Source of the DNA: Rhizophagus clarus
Taxonomy: Eukaryota; Glomeromycota; Glomeromycetes; Glomerales; Glomeraceae
Direction: 5' to 3'
Length of the DNA stretch: 64,000 nucleotides
Assembly (NCBI GenBank): GCA_015698045.1
Contig: BLAL01000298.1
Span: 496,001-560,000 of the forward strand
Shown: in pieces, positions 1 to 13,613 of the stretch
Layout of the letters: the number at the start of each line of letters is the position of its first letter
Position numbering within the stretch: the first letter of the stretch is position 1
The notes under the pieces: model-generated
Told to the model about the DNA's origin: nothing
Database searches by the model: none
What the model saw: the letters and a program-made list of their open reading frames with translations, nothing else
Made by a program: the position numbers and the translations under genes

Positions 1-1099
1 AATATTTCATGAAAATCAACATCAAATTGTTTTTTATATTAAATTTAGACTAAAAAAAATTCGTTTTAATGAAAATTCGTTATAAAAGGGTTATTTTCAT
101 GTTTTGTATATGCAAGTTATAAAATTACTTCGTTAAATTGCATCACATTTAATTAGTGATATTCGGTATGTTAAGCTAGAGACTCGTTAAATTGTGAAAT
201 TTGTTATATCAAAATTCGCTATAAAAAGGGCCTATAAATTTTCATGATAAAATATTATGATTAAATTAGTCTAGGTCTCAAAGAAAAAAATTATCGCTCC
301 TTCTCAAGTTCACGTGATCATACGAAACCTAATTGACCAAATTTTCGGTAACGTGACTCGATGAATTTTATTGGTCAGATTTATTTTGTACAACATTTAT
401 CTTAGAAAATTTTTGCGGTTGTTTTTCAAAAAAAATAAAATTAAATAAATAACTTAAAAAATCCAAAAAAGCATTTATTAAAGATTCTTTTCACTTTATA
501 AAATTTACTACCAATTTATACCTGTGTGACTATAATGTTTAGACCATCTATGTACTCAAGACTATAAAATAACGTTGCAGAGCAACGAGTTGATGGCTAG
601 TATATAAAAAAAAAATGAAATATAATTTTTCCTAATTTTTGATATATTCGAAAGAATAGGCCAAGTATTATGTTGTTGCAGTTGCGAACTAAGCCGAATA
701 AATTATTTTTATTTTATATCATTTATCTGTTATACAATTAATAATTGTAATAAAAAGATAATTTTTATAATGTATTAAATAGAAAAGTCTTCCCAAAACT
801 TGATGGTTCACCGTTAATACTCCAAAGATCGCGAAAATTTTTTCAATGAATTTTATGTTTCATACGTAAAAACGCGTTTTATTTTCGCAACAAAATAAAA
901 ATAAGAAATAGAATAGAATAAATAAACTATAATAAAAAGAAAAATATACATTTTAAGACAAAATTACGGAAAAATTAAATATTAAAGTGAGAAGTGAAAA
1001 CTATGAAGTATGAAAATTATTACGGTCGGTTTATCTACTATTTTTAGATTTGTATTACAATGTCACGTTACCGAAATTTTTTAATTCGTCCAAGAATCA
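1..1099. other. Intergenic, with an inverted repeat pair
   Basis: No gene is recognised. Two segments on opposite strands resemble each other: about 305-358 and about 1062-1110. Both contain a CACGTGAT box and the shared core GTCACGTTACCGAAA, seen as its complement on the left. They could be the degenerate ends of an old element of roughly 0.8 kb, but I see no clear target duplication. The rest is A+T-rich sequence with homopolymer runs. Confidence 0.4.
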
Positions 1100-1495
1100 C
1101 GTGATTAACTTTTGTTGGCGAAGCTAATGGCGAAGCTGGGAATTTGTCGAAACTTTCTTCATCGCTTATTTCTAATTCTTTGTCAAATACTTGTCCAAGC
1201 AAGTCTTTGGGATCGAACTGATTGTATTGACATGTTATTTATAATAAACTAAAAGGTTTTATCGGAATTTCTGAAGTTCTTGAAGCAGTTGGAGGAGCTG
1301 TTAAGTTTTCTTCAGAAAGATGTATTCATATTCTTAATCTCATCTAAATTATTTTCCAATTCTTCAATCGCTTTTAAAATTTCTATTTCAAAATGGTTTC
1401 CGTTAATTGTTATCCTGATAGTTTTTTCTACACTTTGCTTAAGTTTTTCCTTATCGTTTATATTTTCTTTAGACAAGTCTTTATATACTTGAAGT
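1100..1495 (-). pseudogene. Possible relic of a hypothetical protein gene
   Basis: Read on the minus strand, about 1495-1325 gives an open, charged, helix-like stretch (with ITINGNHFEIEILKAIEELE) that stops near 1325. A second frame continues without stops over about 1320-1250, and a third stretch over about 1240-1100 is acidic (with DPKDLLGQVFDKELEISDEE). The composition is protein-like and unlike the flanking A+T sequence, but the frames do not join without a shift or an unseen intron. I do not recognise the family. It may be a decayed copy of a repeated hypothetical gene, or exons of a gene with unclear splice sites. Confidence 0.3.
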
Positions 1496-4400
1496 AAAAA
1501 ACAGGTAAGACGATTCGTTAATTTGCGTACTATTAATGGGTTTTACCTAGCACTAATAGTTAGTATTATATCTATGATTTTTAGAGTTCTTGCCTATATT
1601 ATAAGATAAAAATAAATTGTGATTTGCGAAAATACTAACTAGACCTTTATTAAAATACAGCATAGTTATTTAAATTCGAAATTAACTAATAGAACTTTAT
1701 TATAAAATCCTTTAATATCGATAGTTCTTTTATAAAACCAGAATTTAATCGTATAATTATGTACCCAACTAGGGTTCTGCGAATGATGCCGGATACTATT
1801 AGCATTATATCACCATTAATGTCGGGTATTCTGCCTATGCCGGAACGTGTCAATCACACTCAATCACACGTACAATTAAATAAATAAAAACGGAAAAATT
1901 TTTTAAATATTGAATTGTATAATATATTCAAAAATAAAGAATGTTTCCAAATATGATCTTTGTAATTGATATAATATTTCCAACACGAATAATATAAATT
2001 GATTAAACTAATTAAATTATAACTAGTTAGTCTTTGTATTAAATAGCTAGATTGGTATCCTAAAAAAGTAAAATCTTCAACAGTTTAACCTATGAATTCA
2101 CAAATACAAAATATGTTTAATACATTAACAAAAAAAAAACTTTGAATACCCCAAGCAGACTAGTGTATCTCGACGTGTTTATACTCAGAAGGAACTTCAG
2201 ATCATGAGAATCCTCCTCCTGATTCGGTAATAAGAGATAAGCTTGACAGATATATTCCAGAGAAAATTCAGCAACGTGTCAGAAATGATGAACTCCAATA
2301 CTTGAATATGTGACCGTGTCAATGATGTAGTTGACATAAAATTCTCATAATAAAAAGAATCAGGTTAATAAAATCACAGAATCTCCAAAAAAAAGCGAAA
2401 ATGAAAAAAATGTAACAGGCATGATATATTAAACATGAAAAGGAGGATTATTCATAAATAAAGTATGTTCTAGTAAAAATCTAACGTTGATAAGAAAAAA
2501 TCTAGCAAAGCGAATGAATTTGATTAGTATATTTTTGCATATGTAAACGAATTCAATAGTTTACTAGAAATAATTAAATCACGAACGTACTTTAACTAGC
2601 TACCAAAACCTTTCCTAGCAGTAATAAGTAGCACACCTTTCAGTCTTACAAAATAGATCTAGTATCATCCTCTTAACACTTCCTGGTCTATGAAGTACCA
2701 TATCGAACGAGTATAAAGAATTTCTAAAAGCCTTCAAACTATAAGAAGATAGTGTTAATACGAACAGAAGGAGACTAAGAAAAGATATTAACAAAAGTTC
2801 GAATCATATCAACTTAAATCTCACATATTTTCCTTCCATAATCCATGATCACGATGAATACGTGCACGTTAACATATATTAACGAGAATCTAAATATTAT
2901 CAAATGTTAAATTTCATTTTACGATTAAATTTTTTTCATTATTAATAAAAGTTTGAGAGAATAATTTTACTTGAAAGCAGTGAACTTCTTCGAATTTTAC
3001 TAGTTTAAAAAGATGTACAGTAATTTGACAATAAAAAAAAAAGTTTCTTATGAACGATATTCTATAATATCTTTGAGTTTCGAAGTTACCGTCGCTTTAA
3101 ACTTCAAATCACAAATTGGCTTTTTTTGAATTTCATAATGAAAACTAGGTTTTCCAATCGCGATAATAAAATAAATGAATATAATGAATACACGTTCCGC
3201 ATATATATGACCAGTATTCCGGATATATATATATATTTATTTACTCAATTAATATTTTTTTTTTTTTTGCAGTATGCAAACTATAAAACAATGGATATAT
3301 TAAAATACTATTGTTTTTTTTCCTGGGAGCATATTTAGATAAACAAAAATGTGGAATCGGGTTTCAGAAATTCTTAACTGGATAAGGAAAAATATATAAA
3401 AAAAAAAAAAAATTATTTCATTATCAAATATACAATGAATTATTTAATTACTGCAATTACACGCTCTTCATTTCTTCACACAGTTATACGTTACACGTAG
3501 CTGTAAAGAAAAAAAAATTTTTTTTTTTTTTTACTGTCAATGAAACTTTATAAAGTTATCAGATCCCCTGAAATATTATGAAATCTTGACTACATGTAAC
3601 CGGGAAAGAATTTTTTCACATCGGAAGAATGAAATTACACCCAATAAAAAAAATTTTACCGAAAAACAAAGAAATGGTTATTTATAGTAATGAGACGTTC
3701 TTTTTAAAAAGATTCTTTTAATAATTCACGTGTGAATTCTCATACGATGATAGACAAAGAATTTTTTTTTTTTTTACGGCTGCAGGGAGTAATTACGCGA
3801 AATCGATAGTTGATTTGAAACGATTGATAAGATTAAAAAAAAAAAACTTTGAAAATTTTGTAAAATGGTAACATAGATCTTAACCAATAAAGTCTTACAA
3901 TCTAATAACTTGATAACATCAATCAAATCAATTTTTAGGAAATTTTTAAAGAAAAAAAAAAAAAAAAAGATTTATTTAATGAAAAACAAATTACCCCTGA
4001 AAGCCTGATTCAAATTATGGGGAAAAAAAGGTTAAAATGAACTTTATTACTTGATTAAGTTTACGACGTAGCGTGAAAAAGGAAAGTATAATGAAATGAT
4101 AGGATGATAGTGTATTTCTTGTTGACTTTTTTAGTAAACTATTTATTTATGAAATCATTATGAAACGTGTAGCTACATCATTAATTCATTTATTCAATTT
4201 GATGAAATACTAAATTAGAGTTTAGGGACTTACGTGTCGTGAGAATTTTTTTTTTTTAACGTGCATAATAGTAAATAATAGTAACAATAGTGAATAGAAA
4301 TACTGGTGCATTTCTTTTATTATGAATAAGGTTTAGTCATGAAGTCTGGAATGCATGATGTAATTTGCAATAATTTATTATTATTTTTTTTTTTTTTTTT

Positions 4401-4924
4401 TTTTTTTTTTATTATTATTTTCTTTATACAGATTAATAATCAACCTATTTATGGATTCTCGTGTCGTTATTTTACATGCATGAAATTTTGACGTTTTAAA
4501 TTCAAAGAAAAAAAAAAAAAAAAAGGAAATTTATTCATATAAAGTAATTACCATTGTTCTATTGCATATTACATCTATTGTAATAATAATGTTTTTTAAA
4601 AAACAATGAATTATACATATCGATACACATTATATAATTACTACGATCAATTTTTTATAAAATCCAAGTCGATTTCCCTTCAATTTTGAATTCATTAATC
4701 TTATTATTATCAAAAAAAAATTTTAAAACAAAAATAAAATAATAAAATAAACTTCTCTCACATCACAAAATGAATTATTCAATTTATATACATAATACAA
4801 TATCGCGTTTTCTGCTCTTAAAATTGAAATCACATCAAAACATTAACAAATGTTTTAATAATAAAATCAAATTAGAAAATTTAAAAATATTAAATTAAAA
4901 AATTACAGATTTTCTATGAAAATC

Positions 4925-4959
4925 TTACTCTTAGAAGTTCTTAATACTTCTAAGAGTAA
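4925..4959. repeat. Perfect 14-bp inverted repeat, 7-nt loop
   Basis: TTACTCTTAGAAGT at 4925-4938 is followed after seven bases by its exact complement ACTTCTAAGAGTAA at 4946-4959. It lies in intergenic DNA about 1.2 kb from the nearest gene end. It could be a compact element end or a transcript hairpin. No function is evident. Confidence 0.7.
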
Positions 4960-5548
4960 ATTTGATGATGAAGGATATGAAATTATCCTCATCATCTTAT
5001 TCTTCTTATTCACAATATTGTTAGAATCATTGTTTGTTTAATAAATCTTAATTATTTTTTTATGGACTTTATTAGGTGGAGGATGATTTTTACTTGTGGT
5101 TTTTGTGGATTTTGATTTTTCTTTATTTATATTTTTATTGGACTTCTATTATGTACTTTTTATTAATAAAAAAATATTGTTTCGTCAATTTTTACTTTCA
5201 TTACGTTAGACGCGTAACGTTACATTACTGCGCTTTGAGTAGTGTAACATTAAGGACTTCACTTGTTTTATCAGTGTTACAGTAATTTCGTAACCGAATA
5301 TCCATTATATCCGAATATCCAAGTTATATTGTATCTAGCTAATTCTATACTTCTGAACAACTTTACTTAATCGCTCAGGTTCATTTACTCATGCTTATAA
5401 AGTGAAAAAAATAAAATAAAATATTTTATTTTATTTTATTCTAAAAATTTTCTTAATTTCATAAATACTGAAATACAGTATCTGACATATTATAAGCATA
5501 AATTCGATTTTTTTATAAACCAAGTTTGGGCTTCAAATGACCCAATAA

Positions 5549-5855
5549 TGAATTTTTTGGTTTAACTTTAGCCAAATTTTCTCTTGAATCCATTACTGAA
5601 TCTCGCCAAATACTGCTAGACGGTTCGATTATTTCAATTTTAAAAATTCACTGTACAATTTCTGACGGTAACGCTGGCATTTAAGAAAAGATTTATTGAT
5701 TTATAAATAGTGCATATAATTTCTTTGGTTTAATTTTGGCCAAAATTCCTCTTTAATCCATAAAATTGTCAGACAGTTCGAAATTTGCCATTAATTTCAA
5801 TTTTAAAAATCAAGTTTCGTGCCGTATAATTTCACTGGCATATAAATAATAATAT
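5549..5855. repeat. Diverged direct repeat, two units of about 150 bp
   Basis: Two consecutive segments share an ordered set of words: TTTGGTTTAA, then GCCAAA, then TCTTGAATCCAT or its TTTAATCCAT variant, then CAATTTTAAAAAT, then CTGGCAT. One starts near 5549 and the other near 5718. The units are diverged, so this is an old tandem duplication. Confidence 0.55.
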
Positions 5856-6163
5856 ATAATTTCGGCAGACATCAGTTGCAGGAATTAAAGAGAATGCTTT
5901 ATGCTAAACTAACATTAAGTACCACAAACGAACTTAATAGCGAATACCCAATGAGCGTTACCCTTCTAGGGCAGTAACAATATAAATATTATTATATAAA
6001 TGTTAGTCACATGATTAAGTTAAAATTTAAATGGGTTAACAGTTAAAGAAAAAAATATTTTTAAAAGTTTATTCATACTGTATAACTATCTAAACAAAGA
6101 AAGAGAAAGAAAAAAAAAAAAAAAAATGATTCTGATTTTTTTAATTTCACAGTATAATAATAT

Positions 6164-7267
6164 TCACATAAATTCAAATAAATCATCATGATGTTTAACT
6201 AAAAGTACAAAACCATAAGCTGACACAGCGGCGAAAAATCCAACAAAAATAGATTGCATAGCACCCCAAATAGCTTTACTAGGATAAGCATAAAGAGATT
6301 TAACATATCCAAATAAAATAAAACAAGCAAATGTAACCCCACTACTTATATATAAACCAAGTATGCTATCTCTGATAAAGAAATATGGAATTAATGGAAT
6401 TAATCCGGACACGAAATATGACGTTCCAATAATTAACGAACTCTGTTATTTTTTTTTTTTTTATTGAAAAAACATTCATTAAAAAATATCTATTATTAGA
6501 AAAAAAAAACCATAAAATGATTAAAATATGTATTAATAATAACTCACCAGAAAACGTGCAGGATCGGGTTTTCTGATATCTGATTCAAATTTCATTCTAA
6601 AATCTACAAATTTCTCGGGATCATTAGAGAGTTTTTCGATAATTGGCGCTAAAGCTTGAGCATCAATTTCATATGGTTGCATAGCGTCTATAATTCATTA
6701 TCCATTATATAAATTTTTTAATTTTTCTGTTTAAACAATTTATCGTTTAATATATTTTATTAAAGAAATAATTTATTTTTACCAATCATTTCTTGAATTT
6801 CAGCTTCTATATTATTTTTGACTTCAAGTATTTCATTATTTCTTTCTAACCAAAAATGTTGCTCGGCAGCTTTTGACGTTGCCCATTCACCTATTACTTT
6901 TGATATCGTACTTGCCGCCAATTCTTGGAAAAAGGAGATAGTTTATAAGATGTCAGAATGTCATTATTGTATCATTATTTCTAACAAAAATTAACTTACG
7001 AGCTAAACATCCTAAAATTACGAGATGACGATTTCCTAGAGAAGACAATCCCGCAGACAATGCAAAAGGCACCGTTAAACCATCCGCTAAACCATTAACT
7101 ATATCTCGAATAATATCTGAACGGTTAAACCGTTTTTCTACACGATGAATTATTCTTTCTGTTTCTTCAGCCCCTTCAGCTCCTTCTTCATTTGGTACTG
7201 TTTCATACTGATGTGAAGAAGTATCATTAGATGGTGGATCTGTTACTATTACTACCGTAGATGACAT
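6164..7267 (-). CDS. CCC1: Vacuolar iron transporter, CCC1/VIT1 family
   Basis: Predicted membrane transporter that moves cytosolic Fe2+ (and possibly Mn2+) into the vacuole for storage and detoxification. Four exons join in frame with GT-AG introns: 7267-7000, 6923-6783, 6687-6548 and 6442-6164, giving about 275 residues, near the family's size. The N-terminus is acidic and soluble. Near residue 55 the first membrane segment carries DGLTVPFALSAGLSS, the family hallmark with its conserved Asp. A Glu-rich helical stretch follows (ELAAS..SKVIGEWATSK, then FWLERNNEILEVKNNIEAEI), matching the cytosolic metal-binding region of VIT proteins. The last exon encodes three hydrophobic segments and ends HHDDLFEFM. 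The start is the only ATG that opens exon 1. No neighbour suggests a cluster. Family assignment is firm; substrate is inferred from the family. Confidence 0.9.
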
Positions 7268-10200
7268 ATTGTAACAAACTCTGAAAAAAAAAGAGCCCCC
7301 CTTAAATTTTTTTCTAATGGAAAATGGGACAAATGGAGATATTTATATAAATTGAGATGCAGGAAACTTAACTCGTTCGATATTTCGTTCAAATGTTGTA
7401 TTCGCATATGAGAAAACTTAATGTGGTAGGGATCTGTAATCATATATAAAAAATATTATCAGTCATATCTCGTTTTAATATTATTATGGAAATGGGAAAA
7501 GGTACACAGTTTAGAGTCAGTTTACACAATTTACTCTTACAGGAAAATATAAAACATCAATTAAGTCAATCATAAGAGGAGTGAGGTCTCGTGCACATAT
7601 TTTTATGTCGTGTAATAAATCTTATTTCATTAGAAAAAAATTATTTTTACATTTATTTATCCGGGAAAAAAAAAATTCTTTTTTTAAAAAAAATCATTAA
7701 AAATATTCTATTTTGTTTTGTTTATTTTATTTATATGTTTAAGACAAATTATTATCTCGTATTTTGTTTTTTTTGCAACTTTACCTTCATTCTTGCTGTC
7801 GTACGAAAATTACGTCAAAAAGTGGTTTGTCAAAATCCGGTTAGAAATTACTTCTGTACTTTTCAGCCTCAATGTCAATAAATATCAGCAAGTCGAAAAT
7901 CCTTTCCATATTAAACTTATCTTTTTCTTAATTCACGAGTTAAATGTGTGGGAAAAAAAAATATATTAACGCCAAATATGCATGATATGACAATTCATGC
8001 AATTATCTTAATTCCGAGAAGGCTGTAACGCCGTGTATACTTTCAAGGTTTCCCTTTATTGCATTCTTCTACTATCGAATTTAAAATTCTTTCCTTATTG
8101 TAAGCATTGCACTTGTTTGAATTATAATGAAACATTTTTGGGGCATGTGATAGATGTAGAAACTAGATTGATTTTTGATGGATAAAAAAATTATTGCAGA
8201 TAATAATGAAAACTTTTATGTGATCCCTTTTCGATAAAAAAGGTGATACCGTACTTGTCATTCAGTAACTGGATCAAAATACAGTTGATCGATTTTTTTT
8301 TTAGAAAAATCCTTCTTTAATGGTTCTAAGATTTTTTTTTTTTTTTTTTTCATTTATAATTCGATTAGTTTAATTAAATTGATTTTTAATTTTTGATTTT
8401 TATCCAATCCGCGTTTTTTAACTATACTTTAAAAAAGAGTGAACTTTTTTCCTGAATGTTGATTACGAAATCAGTATTAATAATTCGTCTGAAAATTGCG
8501 TAAAGATATCATAAATCGGAAAAATTTTTATATATTTTACGATTTCTCTATGCTTATTTATGCTTATGAAAGAATTAACAATCATTTCCTTATTTTGTCT
8601 TTCATTACGAAATAGAAACGGTAACACGTGATTTTACTATGTACGTCACGTGACTTAATTGGAAAACGAAGATTTTTATTTACCATCCTTTATCTTGTTT
8701 CTAATAAAATAAAATAAATAAAATTAATATTAATTTGTCATAATGACCTCAATTTCATTATTAATTCGGTCAGTAATTTCGTCGTATCAAAGTTTTATGT
8801 TTCGTATTCATCATCAGCTGATTTTAAATTTATATTTGCGAAAAAGTCTTCTTGAGCGACAAACAATATAAGTAATCAACATTTGTATAACTTCACATGT
8901 TCCAATGTATTGTGTTTACTTTTTTTTACTAGTCTTATTACGGAGGAGCAGAAAAAGTTTTCTTTTTTTTTTTTTTTAGGTACGCGAACCGATAAACTGA
9001 AAATAATAACAATATTGACAAAATTTCGGTTACTCTTTCAACGTTTATGTTTGGAACTTAGAAGTGATTAAACCATTGAGAAAATATTCGGTAATTTTTA
9101 GTTATTACAGGCTTCTAACTATCATTTTTAGATATTTGAAATCTTGGAACGTTTTGGAGAAAAAGTTGGTATTACAAAGTTATTACTGATTATGAGCTGT
9201 TGCAAAGGTAAAACTTTAAATTAGATTTATAATAAAATCAAGTATAATTAGATCTAAATAGCAAGAGGAACTCTTGTGATTTGGATTGTTACCTCGATAT
9301 TTTAATATACATTAGTCGTTTTCTTAAATAACTTGTCCGCTTTTAAAGTCTGCATGCATAAAGATATTCGTATAATTTACAGGGCGTATTTTTTTTTTCA
9401 TGTATACTTTATACTTTACACAACTTTATTCTATTATTTTCAGAATAATGTAAGCATTTACATGCGTATGAATTAAAAATGAAAAAAAAAACTATTAATG
9501 TAAGTAAATGAAATAAATGATGATTTTTTTGGTAATAGTTAACCATCATGAAACTTAAATTCTTTAGTACAACCTAACTACCATGTTATCGGCTATGTGC
9601 ATAAGCCCAAAACTCTTCTTATCCCAACTAACTCTTCTGTAATAACAATCGTTCATGCGTCTATTATCATCAGCTAAACTGATTACCGTATCTGTCCTCT
9701 TACGTCTCGAACCTAATACTACCAGCAATTAAACTTTTAAGTTTATATGCTAGAGTGTTCTTCAAAACCAATAGGTTGTTATTAGAAAAAATACATCAAC
9801 CCAATAAATTAAATTATTAGAAATATATTTCAATTAAAGAACTAAGGAAAGTGCAGGGGCTGAAAGAAGGAAATAATTCAGGGGATCGCGCCAGAGATAG
9901 TCTTGCCACTGCTACCATCATTATTTACATAATTATTAAAGCATTTGTTCCAGTAATTTGAAATGACCTTTTGAATGGTCTTTAGCGCTATCCATCATGC
10001 TGGATCAGAGGTTATTTTAAAAAAAAAAAAAACCTGTCATTCGTCATTTGTCACATCATTAAATATAATACTGTATAATTCAGGCCAAACTTATAATTCC
10101 AGCCAGAATTACAAATTATAATATCATGTGATATATTAATCATAATTTATATACCAAAGGTATTTTTCTTAAAGGTTTTTTTTTTTTTTGTTCAAGTAAA

Positions 10201-11223
10201 AAAAAAAAGTTCAAGCTGTAGTTTTCTCACCTAGAACTCATAATTGAAATCAATCAGTGTCTGAAATTTAAATTTTAAATCACGTGTGGAATGTGCACAT
10301 TATTTGAAAATTTTATATGCGCAATTTCTAAATGATGCGCGGAAAGTGTTTTTTTACGCATAATTCATTTTTCCAAATGGATAATACTTAAAATTTATAA
10401 TCTTTATAAAAAAAAAAAAAAAAAAATACTTGAAATTGTAAAAAACATTATTTCGTCCCACACATGAGAGCATGTTCTTGTCTCGGAAAGAGTAATTCCT
10501 TTGGGAGTGGAATGGTTGTTATACTGTAGAAACACACTCTCTAGGTGGTTTACATGAGAAGAAATTTAGTAACTTAATGTAGCTGTGGAGAAATGAACGA
10601 AATGAAAGTTTCTTCGTTATTCATTTGAGATGATCCGTGAAACGTGTATTACTGAACTCTTATTGCTTTCGGTATAAGATTGTTCGATAAAAGTACTCGA
10701 ATTTCGGGACAATGTTAAAAATTATTCCGGTTTTCTCACAAAAAATGGTAATTCCAAGAAGGAATTGTCTCCTGTCCATATCTTGAACGTCATATAACTT
10801 AATTTACAACGATGGCATTTAAAAAACTCACGGTCAAATATTGATTGGAATAAATTACTCAGAATTACTGTGCTTTATTAATTTAAATAAAGCCACACAG
10901 ATTAGCCAAATACGGTCAATCAACACGACCACTCGTACGACCTAAAATATTAATAAAATAGATTGAGAATCAAAATCTAATCATTTTTTTTCGTGTAGTG
11001 ACTTTACTATGCTTTATTAATTCTGAATTCTGTCAAAGTATCTATTATTTTCTGTAAACAAGCCACAAAAGTTTAAAGGAGTCTATAGTCACTATGTATT
11101 CAAATTATTCAGAAAAGTATATATACCCTCCTCTGTTTTATCTAAAAAAAAATATTATCGTTATTTCTAAAAGAATATTTTCTCTAACAAATCATTCCAT
11201 CACCCTAAAGAATTATATCCAAA
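7268..11223. other. Intergenic stretch with a possible gene relic
   Basis: No intact gene. Short ORFs near 7252-7443, 7591-7969 and 8883-9071 lack any family signature and look like A+T-rich chance frames. A coding-like patch lies at about 9570-9715 on the minus strand (open for about 48 codons, with RRKRTDTVISLADDNRR). Another lies at about 9858-9950 on the plus strand (with GDRARDSLATATIII). They may be scraps of decayed genes. The rest is A+T-rich with homopolymers. Confidence 0.4.
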
Positions 11224-13613
11224 ATGTTAATGGAACCAAATTGTATAGTCTTAGAAGAGACTTCTGTAGCGAGGACTTTTACAGTTTGCGCTTGTGATAA
11301 AAACGATAATGAAGTATTGTTTGATCAACTGAAAATTTCAGGTCTCAAAATATCTCATCCATAATGAAATAAGAGAATATATTGATTATGATAATTATAA
11401 TAACCTGAACCTTTGGAGGGCTGACATCGCTTAATAAGCTTAAAGATCTTACTGAAGAACAAATTTGTAAAGATAGCGAACAGTTGGCGCCTATCACCCA
11501 TTTTAAGAAATATTTTTTGGATCAAAATGCGATTGACAAAAGTCTCATCTTCGTACAAGTGCCTGTCACTGGTAAGTGTCTCCCAATGTTTTAAGAAATT
11601 TTTGCAATAAAAACATATTGATTTGGTCCGATCTCATTTTTTCTCGTGTTAAAAGGTTCTCATAAACGCGTGAAGATGACGAGTAAGTTTGCACATAATT
11701 CAATTCATTAAGCGTTGTTTCGTGATTTTCTAGACCTAATCTTTTTTTTTTTGTGTGTATTCCGTACCTTCTCTCCTTCTAACCATGTAAACCCAGAAGA
11801 AAACTTTTATATCAAGCCTAAAAAACTTGTTGAGAATCTAGGCAAACGCATCATTGAGGGCAAGTTCTTGTGTTTCATGGACATCGATAAAGTGGCAAAA
11901 CGACCGCTGTTTGGGAACTAAAAAATTGGATTGAAAATAATAGCAAGTATAAAGTTTGTTATTGAACTTTAACAGCGGAATTATAACTAATGGAGGTCTT
12001 TCTGAGTTTTGGCGTTCCGTATGCGTCAAAGTGGGGTCTGTTATACCTAATTATGTAGATGGAGCGTCTTTCTTTACCGAAAAAGAAAAAATAGAAGCAA
12101 GTATTTTTGAAGGGCTCTTTAATAAAAACAAAACAAAATTGAGAGATATAATCTTGATTATAGATGAAGCCTCAAGACTAATTATTGGTAACGACGAGAC
12201 TTCATGATCAATTCTTATTGAATTTATAGCTTCTTTGCGGGTCCTTAGAGACCAAAGAGGACAAACTTCCGTTGTACATTCTATCGTGCTCGTCGGCACC
12301 GAGGTCATTAAGGATTTTCTGCTTGCAGTAGCTCAAAAATCAAAGGATTCTACTTCGATCATCTCACCATTTTCAGCTGAGAGAGTCTTCAATTCAGTTC
12401 GGTTTACTAGTTTAGAGGTCAGCGAACTTCTTGCTCAATATGCTAAAGAAAATAGGTATGAAATTGATGTAGACGGAATTGCTGCGGATGTTTACTCTCT
12501 TACCCTTGGACGCAAGGGTCTCATCGGTGCCTGATACTCTTATCTCGAGGACATAATCATGTTTAGAGCTATCAAAGCAACTCTCGATGAATGGGAGAAG
12601 CATGTTCCAATTCAGTTACCTGAATATATAAAGAATCTAGCACATATAAATCCATCATTCGATGTCTTGAAGACCTCAGTAAGAACAAAAGGGAGATCCT
12701 TGGGAGGGTCCTTCGCTACGGAGATAAGGAAGTTTCAATGATGAAGTCCAGTTACTGTTGTTGTCAGATTTGTAGATGTATTATATTATATTATTCCCGT
12801 TTTTTTTCCACTTAGGACGAAGATAATGTGAAATTCCTTCTTGCGGAAGGAATGGTTGTTGTAAATTCAAAAAATGAAGATGGAACGGGTCTTATTGGGT
12901 GTGCTGCACCTATTCTTCGTACCATTATGCTTTCCAGCATACGTGGACCCAATATCGTGCCTAGTGAACTACCTAAAAATGCAAAAGAAATTGATCCCGA
13001 ATGATTGTTGGCACATACTGTTGAGGTAAATGGTCGTTCTAAATTATTTATTGTTAATAATAAAACAGTTTGTATATATTTACTAAGACGTTACTTTGTT
13101 TCAGAACCTGTCTATCCAAAACATTTTCCGTGAAAAAACCTTCAATGCTAACAATTAGCCATCTGAACACGCTTTTCAAGCTGAATTCCTCGGTATTTTC
13201 AAACAACTGATTCCAAGGCCTATCCAACTCTTGGATATCGTGTTCTCCCTGAGGGCAAAGAGCGTGATGAAGGAGGTCAACGTCGTCAGCGTCTTGATAT
13301 TCTCGTTCGTAATAAAGATTTGCCTGTTTATGGTTTTGAACTCTTTGTTGCAACAAGCGAGACAATGTTTGATGATCACCTTAAACGTTCCGATTATTAT
13401 TCTAGAATCCATAATTGCAATAAAACGTATACAATCGATATCAGCCCTAGCGAAAAGCTGGCTAAATACTTTGGAAACCAAGAATACGAAAAAGTTATTC
13501 CTGTTCACATGATTTATAATCGGGGAGACGGTAAGGCAAAACTAGTGTATGGGATCGGAAACGAGAAAGAAGTATCAATTATCGGTTCTAAGTGGCAAAT
13601 GATGTGGTGCTAA
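11224..13613 (+). pseudogene. Broken Crinkler-type (CRN) effector-like gene
   Basis: Crinkler-type proteins pair an N-terminal ubiquitin-like domain with a P-loop NTPase and a restriction-endonuclease-like C-terminus; some act in host nuclei and others are internal to fungi. Here about 11224-11573 encodes a ubiquitin-like header (with TFTVCACDKNDNEVLFDQL and, later, LNLWRADIA). Intron-like gaps follow, then from about 11797 a P-loop region whose Walker A stretch is interrupted. Next come FNSGIITNGGLSEFWRSV, the Walker B-like RDIILIIDEASRL, and RVLRDQRGQTSVVHSIVLVG with SPFSAERVFNSVRFTSLEV. The 3' part (about 13104-13613) resembles the nuclease module, with RLDILVRN and YGFELFVATSE in a frame that opens after a shift. 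Breaks include a frameshift near 11435, a stop inside the P-loop, stops near 11985, 12205, 12532, 13003 and 13156, and a shift near 13240. It is probably a pseudogene, although assembly error could explain some shifts. Confidence 0.8.

Larger units (their letters stand above)
1496..6163. other. Long gene-poor intergenic stretch
   Basis: No convincing gene. The stretch is A+T-rich with many poly-A and poly-T runs, including about 29 T near 4384-4412. A short coding-like fragment on the plus strand at about 2199-2312 (with DKLDRYIPEKIQQRVRNDEL) may be a gene scrap. Short ORFs near 3126 and 5076 are hydrophobic products of T-rich sequence and are not supported. A perfect hairpin (4925-4959) and a direct repeat (about 5549-5855) are listed separately. 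Confidence 0.5.

Noticed and set aside
7591-7969. Two overlapping plus-strand ORFs of 83-96 codons
   Set aside because: Hydrophobic by T-rich composition, with no family signature.
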